This document shows, one piece after another, positions 41,747-50,320 of a DNA stretch of 64,000 bases. The first letter of the stretch is position 1, and every line of letters begins with the position of its first letter. This DNA is from a virus. The notes below the pieces were generated by a model, which saw nothing but the letters and a program-made list of their open reading frames with translations, made no database searches and was not told the origin of the DNA. The DNA is taken from IMG/VR virus record IMGVR_UViG_3300037488_003551, positions 108,893 to 172,892 of that record; one strand, given 5' to 3'. Both the position numbers and the translations under genes were made by a program.

Positions 41747-42760
41747 ATGACTGACACAACAGTGGTGATGACCAGTACGACGATTGCGCTCCCTAACGGG
41801 TCGAGCGTTTACCAGATAGATGCTGAGGTAACTGTTAAAGGAGATTTGCTTTATCCGAATATTTTCGTGTTTCAGATTTTGGACCCGCTGGATACGACGC
41901 GCGATACCTTCGTGCGGGTGGGTACGCCTTATGACCTTGAGAATATTCCGCTGACTCGCGTAGCTGCAATAGCTGCAAGTCAGGAATACTTTCTCTCCTC
42001 AACGTTGCAGCGCCGTTACTCTGATTTGAATACTGCCGTGCAGGCAAAGGACGCGGTGCGGTCGCGCATAGATAATTGCGTGCAGGCCTGGCAAACATAT
42101 TCGACCGACTTCTCAGGAACAGATACCAACTACCATCCAACAGCAGAAGCGACGTACGAGCAGCAGCTCAAAGACGATTATGTAGACGCGCGAGATGCAC
42201 GCGTTGCGGCGGATGAAGTGGTAGCAGCTGCCGATATTGCATTAGTTTTGGCGCAGGATGCCGTTGACGACGCGGTTGCGGTCAGCACGATCTATCGGAA
42301 TGACTTAACTTTTACGGAGCAATCCTACGTTATTTATTGGGCACACTATTACGCAGCTGAAAATGCTTTTGCAGTTAATATGGCTGCGCGCTTTGCGGCT
42401 TTTAAAATACAGTACACTTCGCTATCGGGGAATCCTTATAAATCGTCAAGCGGATACGGCGATTCGTACGATACGTGGCTAGGGCAGCTACAGATTATGG
42501 AAGTCGCGCTTACAGACCGAACAAATGTTGCCGGTGATGGCGCGGCGCTAGAAAGTGCTTTTGGAAACTTCCATGCTTCCATAGGTGGACTTTATACGAC
42601 CCAACAAGGCGTCATCGCCACCGCCAATGTCACCGTGGCAACTGCGGTCACGACAAAAAAAGAGGCCGAAGCCTCTTTGGCGTCGGCGCAGCTGGCGGAG
42701 GATGCAGCCCTTGCTGCTGTCCTCGCCGTCTGCCCCGACTTCGATCTTGCTTCAGTCTGA
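41747..42760 (+). CDS. Hypothetical helical protein (337 aa)
   Basis: Starts directly after the previous stop. The N-terminal ~110 residues are related to the preceding gene. The remainder is Ala-rich and helical ('AADEVVAAADIALVLAQDAV', 'TTKKEAEASLASAQLAEDAALAA'), suggesting a long coiled coil such as a fibre or tail rod. Its 3' end carries, on the opposite strand, the terminator of the RT operon (42655-42678). Its stop overlaps the 474-aa gene's stop by 9 bases. Confidence 0.65.
   Translation: MTDTTVVMTSTTIALPNGSSVYQIDAEVTVKGDLLYPNIFVFQILDPLDTTRDTFVRVGTPYDLENIPLTRVAAIAASQEYFLSSTLQRRYSDLNTAVQAKDAVRSRIDNCVQAWQTYSTDFSGTDTNYHPTAEATYEQQLKDDYVDARDARVAADEVVAAADIALVLAQDAVDDAVAVSTIYRNDLTFTEQSYVIYWAHYYAAENAFAVNMAARFAAFKIQYTSLSGNPYKSSSGYGDSYDTWLGQLQIMEVALTDRTNVAGDGAALESAFGNFHASIGGLYTTQQGVIATANVTVATAVTTKKEAEASLASAQLAEDAALAAVLAVCPDFDLASV
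42655..42678 (-). terminator. Rho-independent terminator of the RT operon
   Basis: Minus strand AAAGAGGC-TTCG-GCCTCTTT followed by a T run (42661-42655). It is an 8-bp perfect stem capped by the extra-stable UUCG tetraloop. It lies ~75 bases past the 474-aa gene stop, inside the convergent coding sequence. Confidence 0.85.
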
Positions 42761-44176
42761 TTCACGATTCAGTAAATGCATGGGGATATGCTGTCTTCCG
42801 TAATAACGGAATCCATCGAAGATATCGTTGATGTCCAGGGGCCAGTAGAGTTCGCCTCTTTCGCTGCTGTCGCTGTACACAACTCTAACGCTGTCATACC
42901 GGGGTTGGGTATAACGTGTGCTATAAGAGGTACTATGCCAACCAGAATTGCGTGTGGGGGAATAGTTATATTGGCAGGTCATTTCGTAGAGAGCGAGGGT
43001 CGTATCCGATATGGGCGCACAATCTTCGGGCTGTAATAGATTTTTGTCTTTGTCGTGTTTTTGTAGATATTCCGCGGCATCCAAGAATGTTTTGAAGTAT
43101 CGCATTGTCATTCGTGGTCTTGTTTTAAATCTGATGTTGATTCGAGTACTTTCAGCGCATAAATCCACCGACATGATGAGTTTATACCTGTTAGACCTCC
43201 ATGGAAGGTCTCCTACGTTTTTGAGCACGTAGGCCATAGATTCTTTTGGAAAATCTTTATAGCGATTAGCGTAAGCGGCTATTAATTGTTCGCTCGTTAC
43301 GTTCGTGGCTGAGTTACAATGAGCTACATATCTTTTGGACCTATAAGAATTGAATGAATCGCAGGATTTCTTAAGCGAGCAGGATACGCAGACCTGTTTT
43401 ATTAGGCGTTGGCATTCTGCTTTTGTTTTTGCGGCTCGCGATTGTCGGTCACGGAGGTCGTCTATCTCTGCGAAGTCGTGCGCGGATATGTCTCGAATAT
43501 AGGGCTGGAAGGCGGCGCGGCGCTCTGTGCGAGTCCCCCATTTGGTTCGTGTAATTGTATCAGTCTTCGTATAGATAGGAGATACCCATTTGTGTTCACC
43601 TATTGGCGGATGCTTAGCCTTTTCTAGAATCTCGCGCAAGTCATCCGCATCAATATCGCTTAAATCGTCAGGACTTTCTTGTGCTGCTTTTATTGGGCAG
43701 GGTTCTCCGGGTGTATCCGCGTTATGTGTTCGGATGCACTCTTCACACCCTCCGGAGATACGCCAAGGCCGAGTACAGAGTCGGTAGAATTCGTAGAGGC
43801 GGGCAGCGTGTATAGTTCCGTCGGCGTTTATTAGAGCGATGGGTTCATCTAACTTCTGGTCTTTTAAAAGATTTAGCACCATATCAAAACTGGGGACTGC
43901 CACGCATTCTTCTGAGACCGCGTCCGCACGACTAAGTACGAAAGGAATTTCGAGTTTAAGCGCAGCTAATTCTGCTGCACGTCGTCCGAGTTCTTCTATA
44001 GTTTGTGCGGAGGAATTAAAGAGCAGGGCGGGATATGGATTGCGAACACTTCCAGCAGTAGCCAGTGTGTAGTACTTATCCTCCGCTGAGAACACCACAT
44101 CCAGAGGTTTTTTCAATAGCTCCGTGGAGCTCGGCGTATAGGGTTTCACCTTTTCTAGGATCGACATGTCGAACAT
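42752..44176 (-). CDS. Cys-rich protein of the RT operon (474 aa), unknown
   Basis: The start at 44176 has AGAGGA 9-10 bases upstream and lies 101 bases inside the RT gene. The N-terminal ~100 residues are alpha/beta. Residues ~140-175 contain 'GGCEECIRTHNADTPGEPCPI' (CxxC then C) and residues ~255-275 'QVCVSCSLKKSCDSF' (CxxC...C), which are probable metal or Fe-S sites. The C-terminal ~100 residues are Tyr/Ser/Arg-rich ('WHSTSYSTRYTQPRYDSVRVV'). No family recognised. As the last gene of the operon before a strong terminator it is likely a dedicated partner of the RT; that is inferred from coupling only. Confidence 0.7.
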   Translation of the reverse strand: MFDMSILEKVKPYTPSSTELLKKPLDVVFSAEDKYYTLATAGSVRNPYPALLFNSSAQTIEELGRRAAELAALKLEIPFVLSRADAVSEECVAVPSFDMVLNLLKDQKLDEPIALINADGTIHAARLYEFYRLCTRPWRISGGCEECIRTHNADTPGEPCPIKAAQESPDDLSDIDADDLREILEKAKHPPIGEHKWVSPIYTKTDTITRTKWGTRTERRAAFQPYIRDISAHDFAEIDDLRDRQSRAAKTKAECQRLIKQVCVSCSLKKSCDSFNSYRSKRYVAHCNSATNVTSEQLIAAYANRYKDFPKESMAYVLKNVGDLPWRSNRYKLIMSVDLCAESTRINIRFKTRPRMTMRYFKTFLDAAEYLQKHDKDKNLLQPEDCAPISDTTLALYEMTCQYNYSPTRNSGWHSTSYSTRYTQPRYDSVRVVYSDSSERGELYWPLDINDIFDGFRYYGRQHIPMHLLNRESD

Positions 44177-45218
44177 ACGCTACTTTTCCTCTCAGCCAGT
44201 GCAGTAACTGCTCTGGGTTATCAAAACCAGCACGCTGGTATTGGGTTTCAAAGCCATCAATGAGACAATTGTGCACGATGGCTCGTAGGCGTAGGTACTC
44301 GGCTCGATTTATTGTTATATGGCCATTAAAGTTCAGACCGAGGAGGTCTTTATTTCTATTAGATGATCGGATATGCACTTTATTATAATTAACGCGGTAT
44401 CCAGTTTCTTCGATAACTTCAATAAGCTTTTTAACAATTTGAATCTTCTCGTCGAAGGCAAAATCCCGACCACATGTAAACGATAGGTCGTCCGCATAAC
44501 GGGAATACACCCAAGCATAGGCACCGCTTAAGTTAAATTTCTCGTTCAATTTCTCTAAGTACTTACAGATGGGTTGGTCCAGGCGGTAATACGCCACTAG
44601 ATTGCAGACAGCGCCGGAGGTAGGAGCTCCCTGGGGGACACCATTACGCGTGCCCTCGGGGTAGTTTTTAGTGGGGCAGGGGATACCTTTTACGGTGACG
44701 ATATCGCGAATAGGTCCAGCGACTTCATTGGGGAAGCCCAGATTCTTTTCGAGCATCTCGCCTACCCAGAATCGCCGTGTTCGATTGAAGAAGTCCATCA
44801 GGTCCATCTGGATGTACGCCCCCTTTCGAGGGCACTTGTGTTTGGGCGGGGTGAACTCAGTCGAGTCGCAGATGGGGCAGGGAGCTATATGTCGTGCGAC
44901 CGCCATGGAGATATTTTGTCCTGGGCGGTATGCGGTTACATACACGGGCATGTGCTCTTGTAGCTGATTTAAAAACCCTGTGTTGAGACGTTTCTGTAAA
45001 AACTTCATACAAGCGTTTGGTGCATGTATGAGCCGAAATTTTCCGGATTTCTTTTTGATTCGTATTAGTCGATACTTTTGTTCGCTTCCTACAACGACGC
45101 CATACCATAGCGTCTTGGCTCTCACTCCGATGTGGTTGGCTAGGCTGATATCGTCGAAAGGTAACTTCGACATTGGCCCATTTGTGGATATTACGAATAT
45201 CTTAGAGTCTTCTTTCAA
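44076..45218 (-). CDS. Retron-like reverse transcriptase with zinc-knuckle insertion
   Basis: 380 residues. Start is a TTG at 45218 with GGAGGGG upstream, overlapping the previous gene. RT motifs: 'FRLIHAPN' (~61-68), 'AYIQMDLMDFF' with catalytic Asp D139, 'GVPQGAPTSGAVCNL' (193-207), 'YSRYADDLSFTC' with D243/D244, 'VNYNKVHIRSSNR' and 'DLLGLNFNG' (thumb side), then 'RLRAIVHNC'. 'YADD', 'QGAPTS' and 'LRAIVHNC' match retron RTs rather than group II intron or DGR enzymes. Differences: between the 'AYRPGQNISMAVARH' element (the NAxxH-like site) and motif 3 lies 'CPICDSTEFTPPKHKC' (C114, C117, H127, C129), a zinc-knuckle-like insert; and the usual retron VTG is LLG. The active site is complete. 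No msr/msd was found. Confidence 0.88.
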   Translation of the reverse strand: MKEDSKIFVISTNGPMSKLPFDDISLANHIGVRAKTLWYGVVVGSEQKYRLIRIKKKSGKFRLIHAPNACMKFLQKRLNTGFLNQLQEHMPVYVTAYRPGQNISMAVARHIAPCPICDSTEFTPPKHKCPRKGAYIQMDLMDFFNRTRRFWVGEMLEKNLGFPNEVAGPIRDIVTVKGIPCPTKNYPEGTRNGVPQGAPTSGAVCNLVAYYRLDQPICKYLEKLNEKFNLSGAYAWVYSRYADDLSFTCGRDFAFDEKIQIVKKLIEVIEETGYRVNYNKVHIRSSNRNKDLLGLNFNGHITINRAEYLRLRAIVHNCLIDGFETQYQRAGFDNPEQLLHWLRGKVAYVRHVDPRKGETLYAELHGAIEKTSGCGVLSGG

Positions 45219-45702
45219 TACCCCTCCAGAAGTGGTTCAGGCAGGAGTTTGTCCCGGGAGTGCAATCCCCTACGATGAAGTGGTGTGAGCGTGCACAGTA
45301 AGTGCACGGAGGTTCGAAGATACCGTTTTCAAGGAAATAGAATTTCCCTAGTCCGTGCCCGAGGGTCACGCTCTTTGCTTTAACCGATTTACGTGAGTAC
45401 TGGTAAGCATATTTCTTTTCTTTTGTAATGTAAGTGGGGACCATAATACACGCGTTGCCGTGGAGTAAGAGGTCACAATATTCTTCAATTTCTTTGGTGC
45501 CCTCTTTCTTCACGATTATAGAAAGATTCTTAGACGGAAAAATTACCCATGCCGTCTTGAATAGATTTGCCAGTTCTGTAAACACCGTGGACGTTACGAT
45601 GTAGTAAACATTCCATGGTATCCGATTGGGTTCCAGAGTCGAGACTCGGTGCGTGGTGTAGCGGTCAGGGCGTTTGACTCTGATAACAGTTACGTCAGTC
45701 AT
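45202..45702 (-). CDS. CxxC protein of the RT operon (166 aa), unknown
   Basis: Overlaps the VWA gene by 8 bases and the RT start by 17, so it is translationally coupled on both sides. It is alpha/beta, with a C-terminal 'FEPPCTYCARSHHFIVGDCTPGTNSC', a Cys/His cluster (CxxC, HH, C, C) likely to bind zinc. No family recognised. The tight coupling makes it a component of the same system as the VWA protein and RT. Confidence 0.7.
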   Translation of the reverse strand: MTDVTVIRVKRPDRYTTHRVSTLEPNRIPWNVYYIVTSTVFTELANLFKTAWVIFPSKNLSIIVKKEGTKEIEEYCDLLLHGNACIMVPTYITKEKKYAYQYSRKSVKAKSVTLGHGLGKFYFLENGIFEPPCTYCARSHHFIVGDCTPGTNSCLNHFWRGIERRL

Positions 45703-47182
45703 CGATACTCACCACGATATCTTGCATGGCGGGGTCTGCTTTTCCTTCTTTACAGATAACCCAAATGACGGGGCAGGCGGGTTTTAGGCGAGGTAAGGGG
45801 CCTCCGTCTTTACTGGCTACGGGAGCAAATCCGTCGGTGAATATGACCATGAGGTCTGTCCGGGCAAGTGGCTTCGTGGGTTTTTCCCTAGTCCAATCGG
45901 AGTTGGTGTCTGTTCCTAAGACACGCCTAAATGGAGCGCAGAAGTCCGTGCCACCGTAACCGTGGCGCTGACGTAAGGACCTAATAATTTCTTCGATTTC
46001 TGCATCCGTCGTGGTTCGGGTAAAGGTCTCTTCGTATTGGATACCATGGTCGAAGTGGATGACTTGGAGCTCAATTCCTTGGAACTGGCGTAGGATGGCG
46101 ACTTGTTCGCTTACGAATGTGCGATACGCATCGTTGTTTACCGAGCCGCTGGTGTCGGTACAGCTCGTAATTCGGAATGTGAAGTCGTGCGTATATCCTG
46201 GGAAAGGTTCGATGCCATCTTCTATTACCGGGTATAATGCGATGTTGGGTTGCGCTGTTGTATGCACGAGTTTGTTGCTGATAATGCTCTTTATGTGATT
46301 TCGAAGGACGACTGGCCAGGGAACTTTTGGTTCCGTTAATAGCTCTTCGATTACGTTCTTCATGCAGCCTGGGACGGTTCCGCGGCAGCGATTAGTTTGC
46401 TCTACGGCAGAACGAACGGCGCTGGTTGCGCTGCGCTGTAGGTCATTGGCAAGACGCTCGAGCTCACCACCGGACATATTTCGAAGGCGGCTGAGAGCTT
46501 CTCGTATCTGTTCTTCCATTGAGTTGGGTTTTTCACTCTGTTCGTCTTTGCTAGATTTCCCGTCGTTGTCAGCGTCCCCTTCGCCTTCTTCGTCGTTTGG
46601 CTCACCAAAGAAGTTGGCGTTTATCTCCATGCCTTTATCTTTGATTGCTTTTTGAATCTCATTGGACTTGTCTTCATCCTTCATAAGCAATAGAAAGTAT
46701 TCTTCCATGCTGAGGTTACGGGGAAGTTCGAACTTCTCAGGGAATGGACGCTCGTCATAAACAATCTGAAAGGCTTCAACTTTTTTGCCAACGGTTAATG
46801 GTCGTACTGCCAAATCGTTTACGGTCAGGTCGGCCGCCAGGTTGAGTGTCTTCCATATTGTTTGGAGCTTGGAATCCGAGGACATACTTTGCTGACCCCC
46901 AACCATGCGAATCATGCGCTCGTAGTGTCGGAACCCTAGGTGTGCTGCTTCGTGTATCAGACCTGCGAGTTGCGAGGGGATTACGCGCTTATTGTATTTT
47001 TCAAGGTCGATACTTAAGCAGAATCTTCCGTGTTTATCCACACGTACAGCCAGAGCATAAGGCATGGTTGTATATTCTCTGCGACAGCTATTAAGGATGC
47101 GCCCAAAGAAATTATTATCTCCCCGGGTGCTGCAGAGCCAATAGAAAGCATTCTGTAAGGGGGTGCGGTCTAGGGGTGCCAT
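45695..47182 (-). CDS. Metallopeptidase-like (HExxH) / VWA protein, MoxR partner
   Basis: 495 residues, AAGGAA site. N-terminal zinc-peptidase-like domain: 'LIHEAAHLGFRHYERM' (H77, E78, H81, H86), matching DUF2201-type proteins. An acidic central region (~195-245) is probably disordered. C-terminal VWA-like domain (~320-480): MIDAS 'TDTSGSVNND' (DxSxS), 'HFDHG', and 'GYGGTDF', all present. Proteins with this two-domain layout are encoded beside MoxR AAA ATPases and are thought to act as co-factors in protein remodelling or metal insertion; the substrate here is unknown. First gene of the RT operon. Confidence 0.85.
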   Translation of the reverse strand: MAPLDRTPLQNAFYWLCSTRGDNNFFGRILNSCRREYTTMPYALAVRVDKHGRFCLSIDLEKYNKRVIPSQLAGLIHEAAHLGFRHYERMIRMVGGQQSMSSDSKLQTIWKTLNLAADLTVNDLAVRPLTVGKKVEAFQIVYDERPFPEKFELPRNLSMEEYFLLLMKDEDKSNEIQKAIKDKGMEINANFFGEPNDEEGEGDADNDGKSSKDEQSEKPNSMEEQIREALSRLRNMSGGELERLANDLQRSATSAVRSAVEQTNRCRGTVPGCMKNVIEELLTEPKVPWPVVLRNHIKSIISNKLVHTTAQPNIALYPVIEDGIEPFPGYTHDFTFRITSCTDTSGSVNNDAYRTFVSEQVAILRQFQGIELQVIHFDHGIQYEETFTRTTTDAEIEEIIRSLRQRHGYGGTDFCAPFRRVLGTDTNSDWTREKPTKPLARTDLMVIFTDGFAPVASKDGGPLPRLKPACPVIWVICKEGKADPAMQDIVVSIDD

Positions 47183-47248
47183 TCAAGTTCCTTTCATGTA
47201 GAATTGAGGTTGTTGTGCAAGTAACTCGCACAGTTGAAGAGGGAGACC

Positions 47249-48253
47249 ATGACCACTATCGACGTGACTAACGACCCCGCATTTTCACATCTCCGCGTTT
47301 TGACGGAGAAGTATCCTGGTTTGGTTGAGTTCGCAAAGTCTGCCGAGCTCGCCCCGGAGGAGTTTAATAATCTCCCCGATGGCGCTTTTGCCTGGCCAGA
47401 AAAGCGGGCATTTCCTACTCATACCAAGGAACACGCTGCGATTTCACAGGCCTATGCGAAGAGCGCCGCGGTACTGCCCGTACACGTGCGCGAGAATATC
47501 AAAATGGCGTGTGAAGCGCATTCGATTCCCGAAGAACTTTTTATCCCGGTACAAACTAAGACGGCGAGTGAGGTTCACTGGCTTCTTCCCGAGCAACAGC
47601 GCTTCCGTGTGGCTTCTTCGGAGGATGTCGAATTCGCTATCGACGCGCTAGAGAAGCGTGCGCACGACCTTACGGAGAATCAGCGAGCCGAGGCGTACTT
47701 GAATTTGGTGAAGGCGGCTGAGACGTTCGGGGTGAAGACGAGCGCGTCACTTCAGAAGTTCGCGGGGAATACCCTGACGGATACTGAAGTTTTGGCGGAT
47801 TGGTTGGATGCTCGAGCTGAAGCGGCAGAGATGGTCGGAAATAAGATTGCGTCAGTGGAGTTCAAGAACCTAGGGCAATCGTACCGGCATGTCAACTCTT
47901 TTCTTGCGTCGAGGGACGACCAAGTGAAGCTGGCTCAGGCCATCGCCGAGCTCGACAAACTCGCCGGCATCGAAAAGTACGTTGGTAGGAGCATCCCCAA
48001 CCCCATCTTGACGGTGTGGAACACCAACAAGGTCGCGTCGCAGCAGCTCGAGCTCAACGGGATGTACTTCGACAAGAACATGTTGGCCTCTCTGCCGGTC
48101 TCTTTCTGGAAGGACGCCCTGGGGGATGACTTCGTGGCGGAGTTCGCGCCCGGGGGGATGGTGGACCCGGAACAGCTCGAGGCCGTGCTGCAGACCTTGC
48201 CGGCCGATATGAAGGCCACCCTGGTCACGCAACTCGCCCCGTACTCAAAGTAG
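47249..48253 (+). CDS. Hypothetical virion-associated protein (334 aa)
   Basis: ATG at 47249 with GAGGGAG upstream (an in-frame TTG 15 bases earlier is rejected). All-alpha, Ala/Glu/Lys-rich ('HLRVLTEKYPGLVEFAKSAE', 'AEAYLNLVKAAETFGVKTS'); the C-terminal ~110 residues turn more globular ('VWNTNKVASQQLELNGMYF'). No motif recognised. Near the terminase and among leftward RT/MoxR genes, it could be a capsid-module or internal head protein. Confidence 0.65.
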   Translation: MTTIDVTNDPAFSHLRVLTEKYPGLVEFAKSAELAPEEFNNLPDGAFAWPEKRAFPTHTKEHAAISQAYAKSAAVLPVHVRENIKMACEAHSIPEELFIPVQTKTASEVHWLLPEQQRFRVASSEDVEFAIDALEKRAHDLTENQRAEAYLNLVKAAETFGVKTSASLQKFAGNTLTDTEVLADWLDARAEAAEMVGNKIASVEFKNLGQSYRHVNSFLASRDDQVKLAQAIAELDKLAGIEKYVGRSIPNPILTVWNTNKVASQQLELNGMYFDKNMLASLPVSFWKDALGDDFVAEFAPGGMVDPEQLEAVLQTLPADMKATLVTQLAPYSK

Positions 48254-48263
48254 GCTGCGCGCT

Positions 48264-49043
48264 ATGGCCACAGAACTGCACGCGGGTTTCAAGACGCTCT
48301 GGGGATTGGTGCCAGGCATCAACCAGGGCCTCATGATGAAGACGGCTTCGGAGCGGGCGCACAATGGCGCGCTGAAGGTACTCAAGGACCCCCAGATGAA
48401 CACGGCTGCGGGGCTATACCTCGCAGCGCGGACCGTCTACGGGGAAGACATCCTGAAGTGGGAGCCCGAGACGCTGTGGTTGACCATGGACCAGGACGGG
48501 GTGAATCTCCCCGACGAGGAGCGGAACAAACTCCTCGCTGCTATCGCTCTGATTGTCCATCCAGCTTTCTATTGGGATAACTTGGTCTTCCAGCGCACCG
48601 TTCAAGCTTTCAATGGGGAACTTTTTGACCCGGAGACGCTGCAGGAGTGCGCCGCGGCGCATATGGCGTGGGCTGTGTACGAGGCGGGAGTGATTCGAGG
48701 TCTGGATAACGACCAAGCCATCATCCCGGAGTTTGATGAGGACGTGCAGCAGTACATCGCGGTTTGCCTTTTACGAGAGGGCTACGTTCTCCCTCCTGAG
48801 CCTCTCAATGAGTTCATGTCGGATAATCTTGAGGGGCTCTTTTCAAAGAACTCCTATTCGGCCACATTAAAAAAAGAGGTCGCAAATAGCTGGGAAGCCT
48901 TGGACAAGGACGCTCTCGAAAGAACCGAGTTCTTCGAGAACGAGCTCGGCGTCCAGCTTGCCCAACTATCTGCGTGCTTCCTCTACGTAAAGAAATGGGC
49001 TGACCAGCTCGCCGAGGATTTATCGGCGGCTCGTCAGCCCTGA
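48264..49043 (+). CDS. Hypothetical protein (259 aa)
   Basis: Starts 10 bases after the preceding stop. Largely helical ('WGLVPGINQGLMMKTASERAH', 'AAAHMAWAVYEAGVIRGL'). C-terminal 'LAQLSACFLYVKKWADQLAEDL' is an amphipathic helix. No family recognised. It forms a rightward pair with the previous gene, placed between the MoxR and VWA genes. Confidence 0.65.
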   Translation: MATELHAGFKTLWGLVPGINQGLMMKTASERAHNGALKVLKDPQMNTAAGLYLAARTVYGEDILKWEPETLWLTMDQDGVNLPDEERNKLLAAIALIVHPAFYWDNLVFQRTVQAFNGELFDPETLQECAAAHMAWAVYEAGVIRGLDNDQAIIPEFDEDVQQYIAVCLLREGYVLPPEPLNEFMSDNLEGLFSKNSYSATLKKEVANSWEALDKDALERTEFFENELGVQLAQLSACFLYVKKWADQLAEDLSAARQP

Positions 49044-49050
49044 TTTCCTA

Positions 49051-50298
49051 TCAGTTGTTGAGTCGAACGAATCGGTCCACAGCATCGTGGGCTTTTTCTG
49101 AGTGTTTTAGGTGAGCGCGGAATCGGTCCTTGTCTTTAACGAAGCTGTTGATGAGGTTTGCGCGATAGGTGGGTTTTCCGTATTGATTTGCGGTAGGGGT
49201 AATGTTGTCCGTAAACAGTGCTGCGTATTCCGCGGCACAGGTCTCGAAAAACGTGAAGATTGCGGGGTAGGCCTTGTCGATGTCGTATTCAACATCGAAC
49301 ATGTAATTCAAAAGGTTATAGACAAATTCCACCAGCCTGGGCTGTTTTCCAAGGTCTTCTAACTGTTGGAATTTACGCATGAAATGCTTAGTATCTGTTA
49401 GGAATTCCACAGGACTGAGGATAACGTTATTGTCCTCGATAAAGGCTTGGAATTGAGACGCCATTGTTAGGTTGAGGGATGACCCGAATCGGCTGAGAGC
49501 TCGGCTGCTTTGTAGAGAAATATCCGCGCTCTCCAAAGCATAGCAGTCGAGGGAAATTGTTTGCCACGTAGCGGGGCAAGCGAAAGGTCTGTTGTTCTTC
49601 TTATTCTGTTCGTCGTAAAGCATGGTCGGCGCCGTTGCGATAAAGGACCGGACGTGCTCGTGACAAGAGAGACCGTTTTCAGGAATCACGGGAGAGGTGC
49701 GGTCGCTATAATGGAATTCTCGCGTACGAGCGTGTTGCAACCATTCGTCAGGAGAGTAGATGGCGTAAACAAACCGAAGCCTCCGACGGAGGGCGGCGTT
49801 GTTTTCAATTTGATTGACGACGTAGGACCCGGTGCTGGGGTTCATCATTGCTACGATGAGGCAGTCGTCCGAGAGCTTGTAGTCATAGAGAAAACGGTCC
49901 TCGGCCAGGGAGTAGAACATGGCGATGGCGTGCTGAGCGCCTTGGTTGATTTCGTCGAACGCGAGGATGCAGCGTTCTCCTTTTCGCGGAAGACCCGTGG
50001 GAACTTTGATACGAAAGAAGCCTTCTTCGGCGTCTCGGACCGATGGCACACCTGCGCTAAGCAATCCGAATTGAGCGGTACGGATATCGCAGACACGCGC
50101 CTTGAGCTCGCGTGCAACTTGGTGGACGACTTGTGATTTACCTAGACCGGCCTCGCCCACGATGCAGTAGATGCCTCGGAATAAGCGCATATTGTAATTT
50201 AATTTAATCTCTTCTTTGATTTCTCCGATGGTCATTCGTGGGACGTCGTATAGCTCTGCGTACTCTTGATTGACTGATTTGCTATTGTTTTCCGCCAT
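49051..50298 (-). CDS. MoxR-type AAA+ ATPase
   Basis: 415 residues from the ATG at 50298 (CAGGAAA site); the longer frame to 50343 would run through the terminase start. Walker A 'GEAGLGKSQ' (~48-56), Walker B 'ILAFDEI' with the acidic pair, sensor-1 'AMMNPSTG', arginine cluster 'NNAALRRRLRF'. The core is a MoxR/ChlI-type AAA+. Members work with VWA proteins; the only VWA protein in the window is encoded ~1.9 kb downstream on the same strand, so the two probably act together despite the inserted rightward genes. Confidence 0.85.
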   Translation of the reverse strand: MAENNSKSVNQEYAELYDVPRMTIGEIKEEIKLNYNMRLFRGIYCIVGEAGLGKSQVVHQVARELKARVCDIRTAQFGLLSAGVPSVRDAEEGFFRIKVPTGLPRKGERCILAFDEINQGAQHAIAMFYSLAEDRFLYDYKLSDDCLIVAMMNPSTGSYVVNQIENNAALRRRLRFVYAIYSPDEWLQHARTREFHYSDRTSPVIPENGLSCHEHVRSFIATAPTMLYDEQNKKNNRPFACPATWQTISLDCYALESADISLQSSRALSRFGSSLNLTMASQFQAFIEDNNVILSPVEFLTDTKHFMRKFQQLEDLGKQPRLVEFVYNLLNYMFDVEYDIDKAYPAIFTFFETCAAEYAALFTDNITPTANQYGKPTYRANLINSFVKDKDRFRAHLKHSEKAHDAVDRFVRLNN

Positions 50299-50320
50299 TT
50301 TCCTGATATCCTTTTCTTGA

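Noticed and set aside
44076-45218. Diversity-generating retroelement
   Set aside because: The RT has 'QGAPTS' and 'YADD', not the SQ-type DGR signature. I saw no Avd-like gene and no near-identical TR/VR pair with adenine-specific differences next to it or in the tail fibre.
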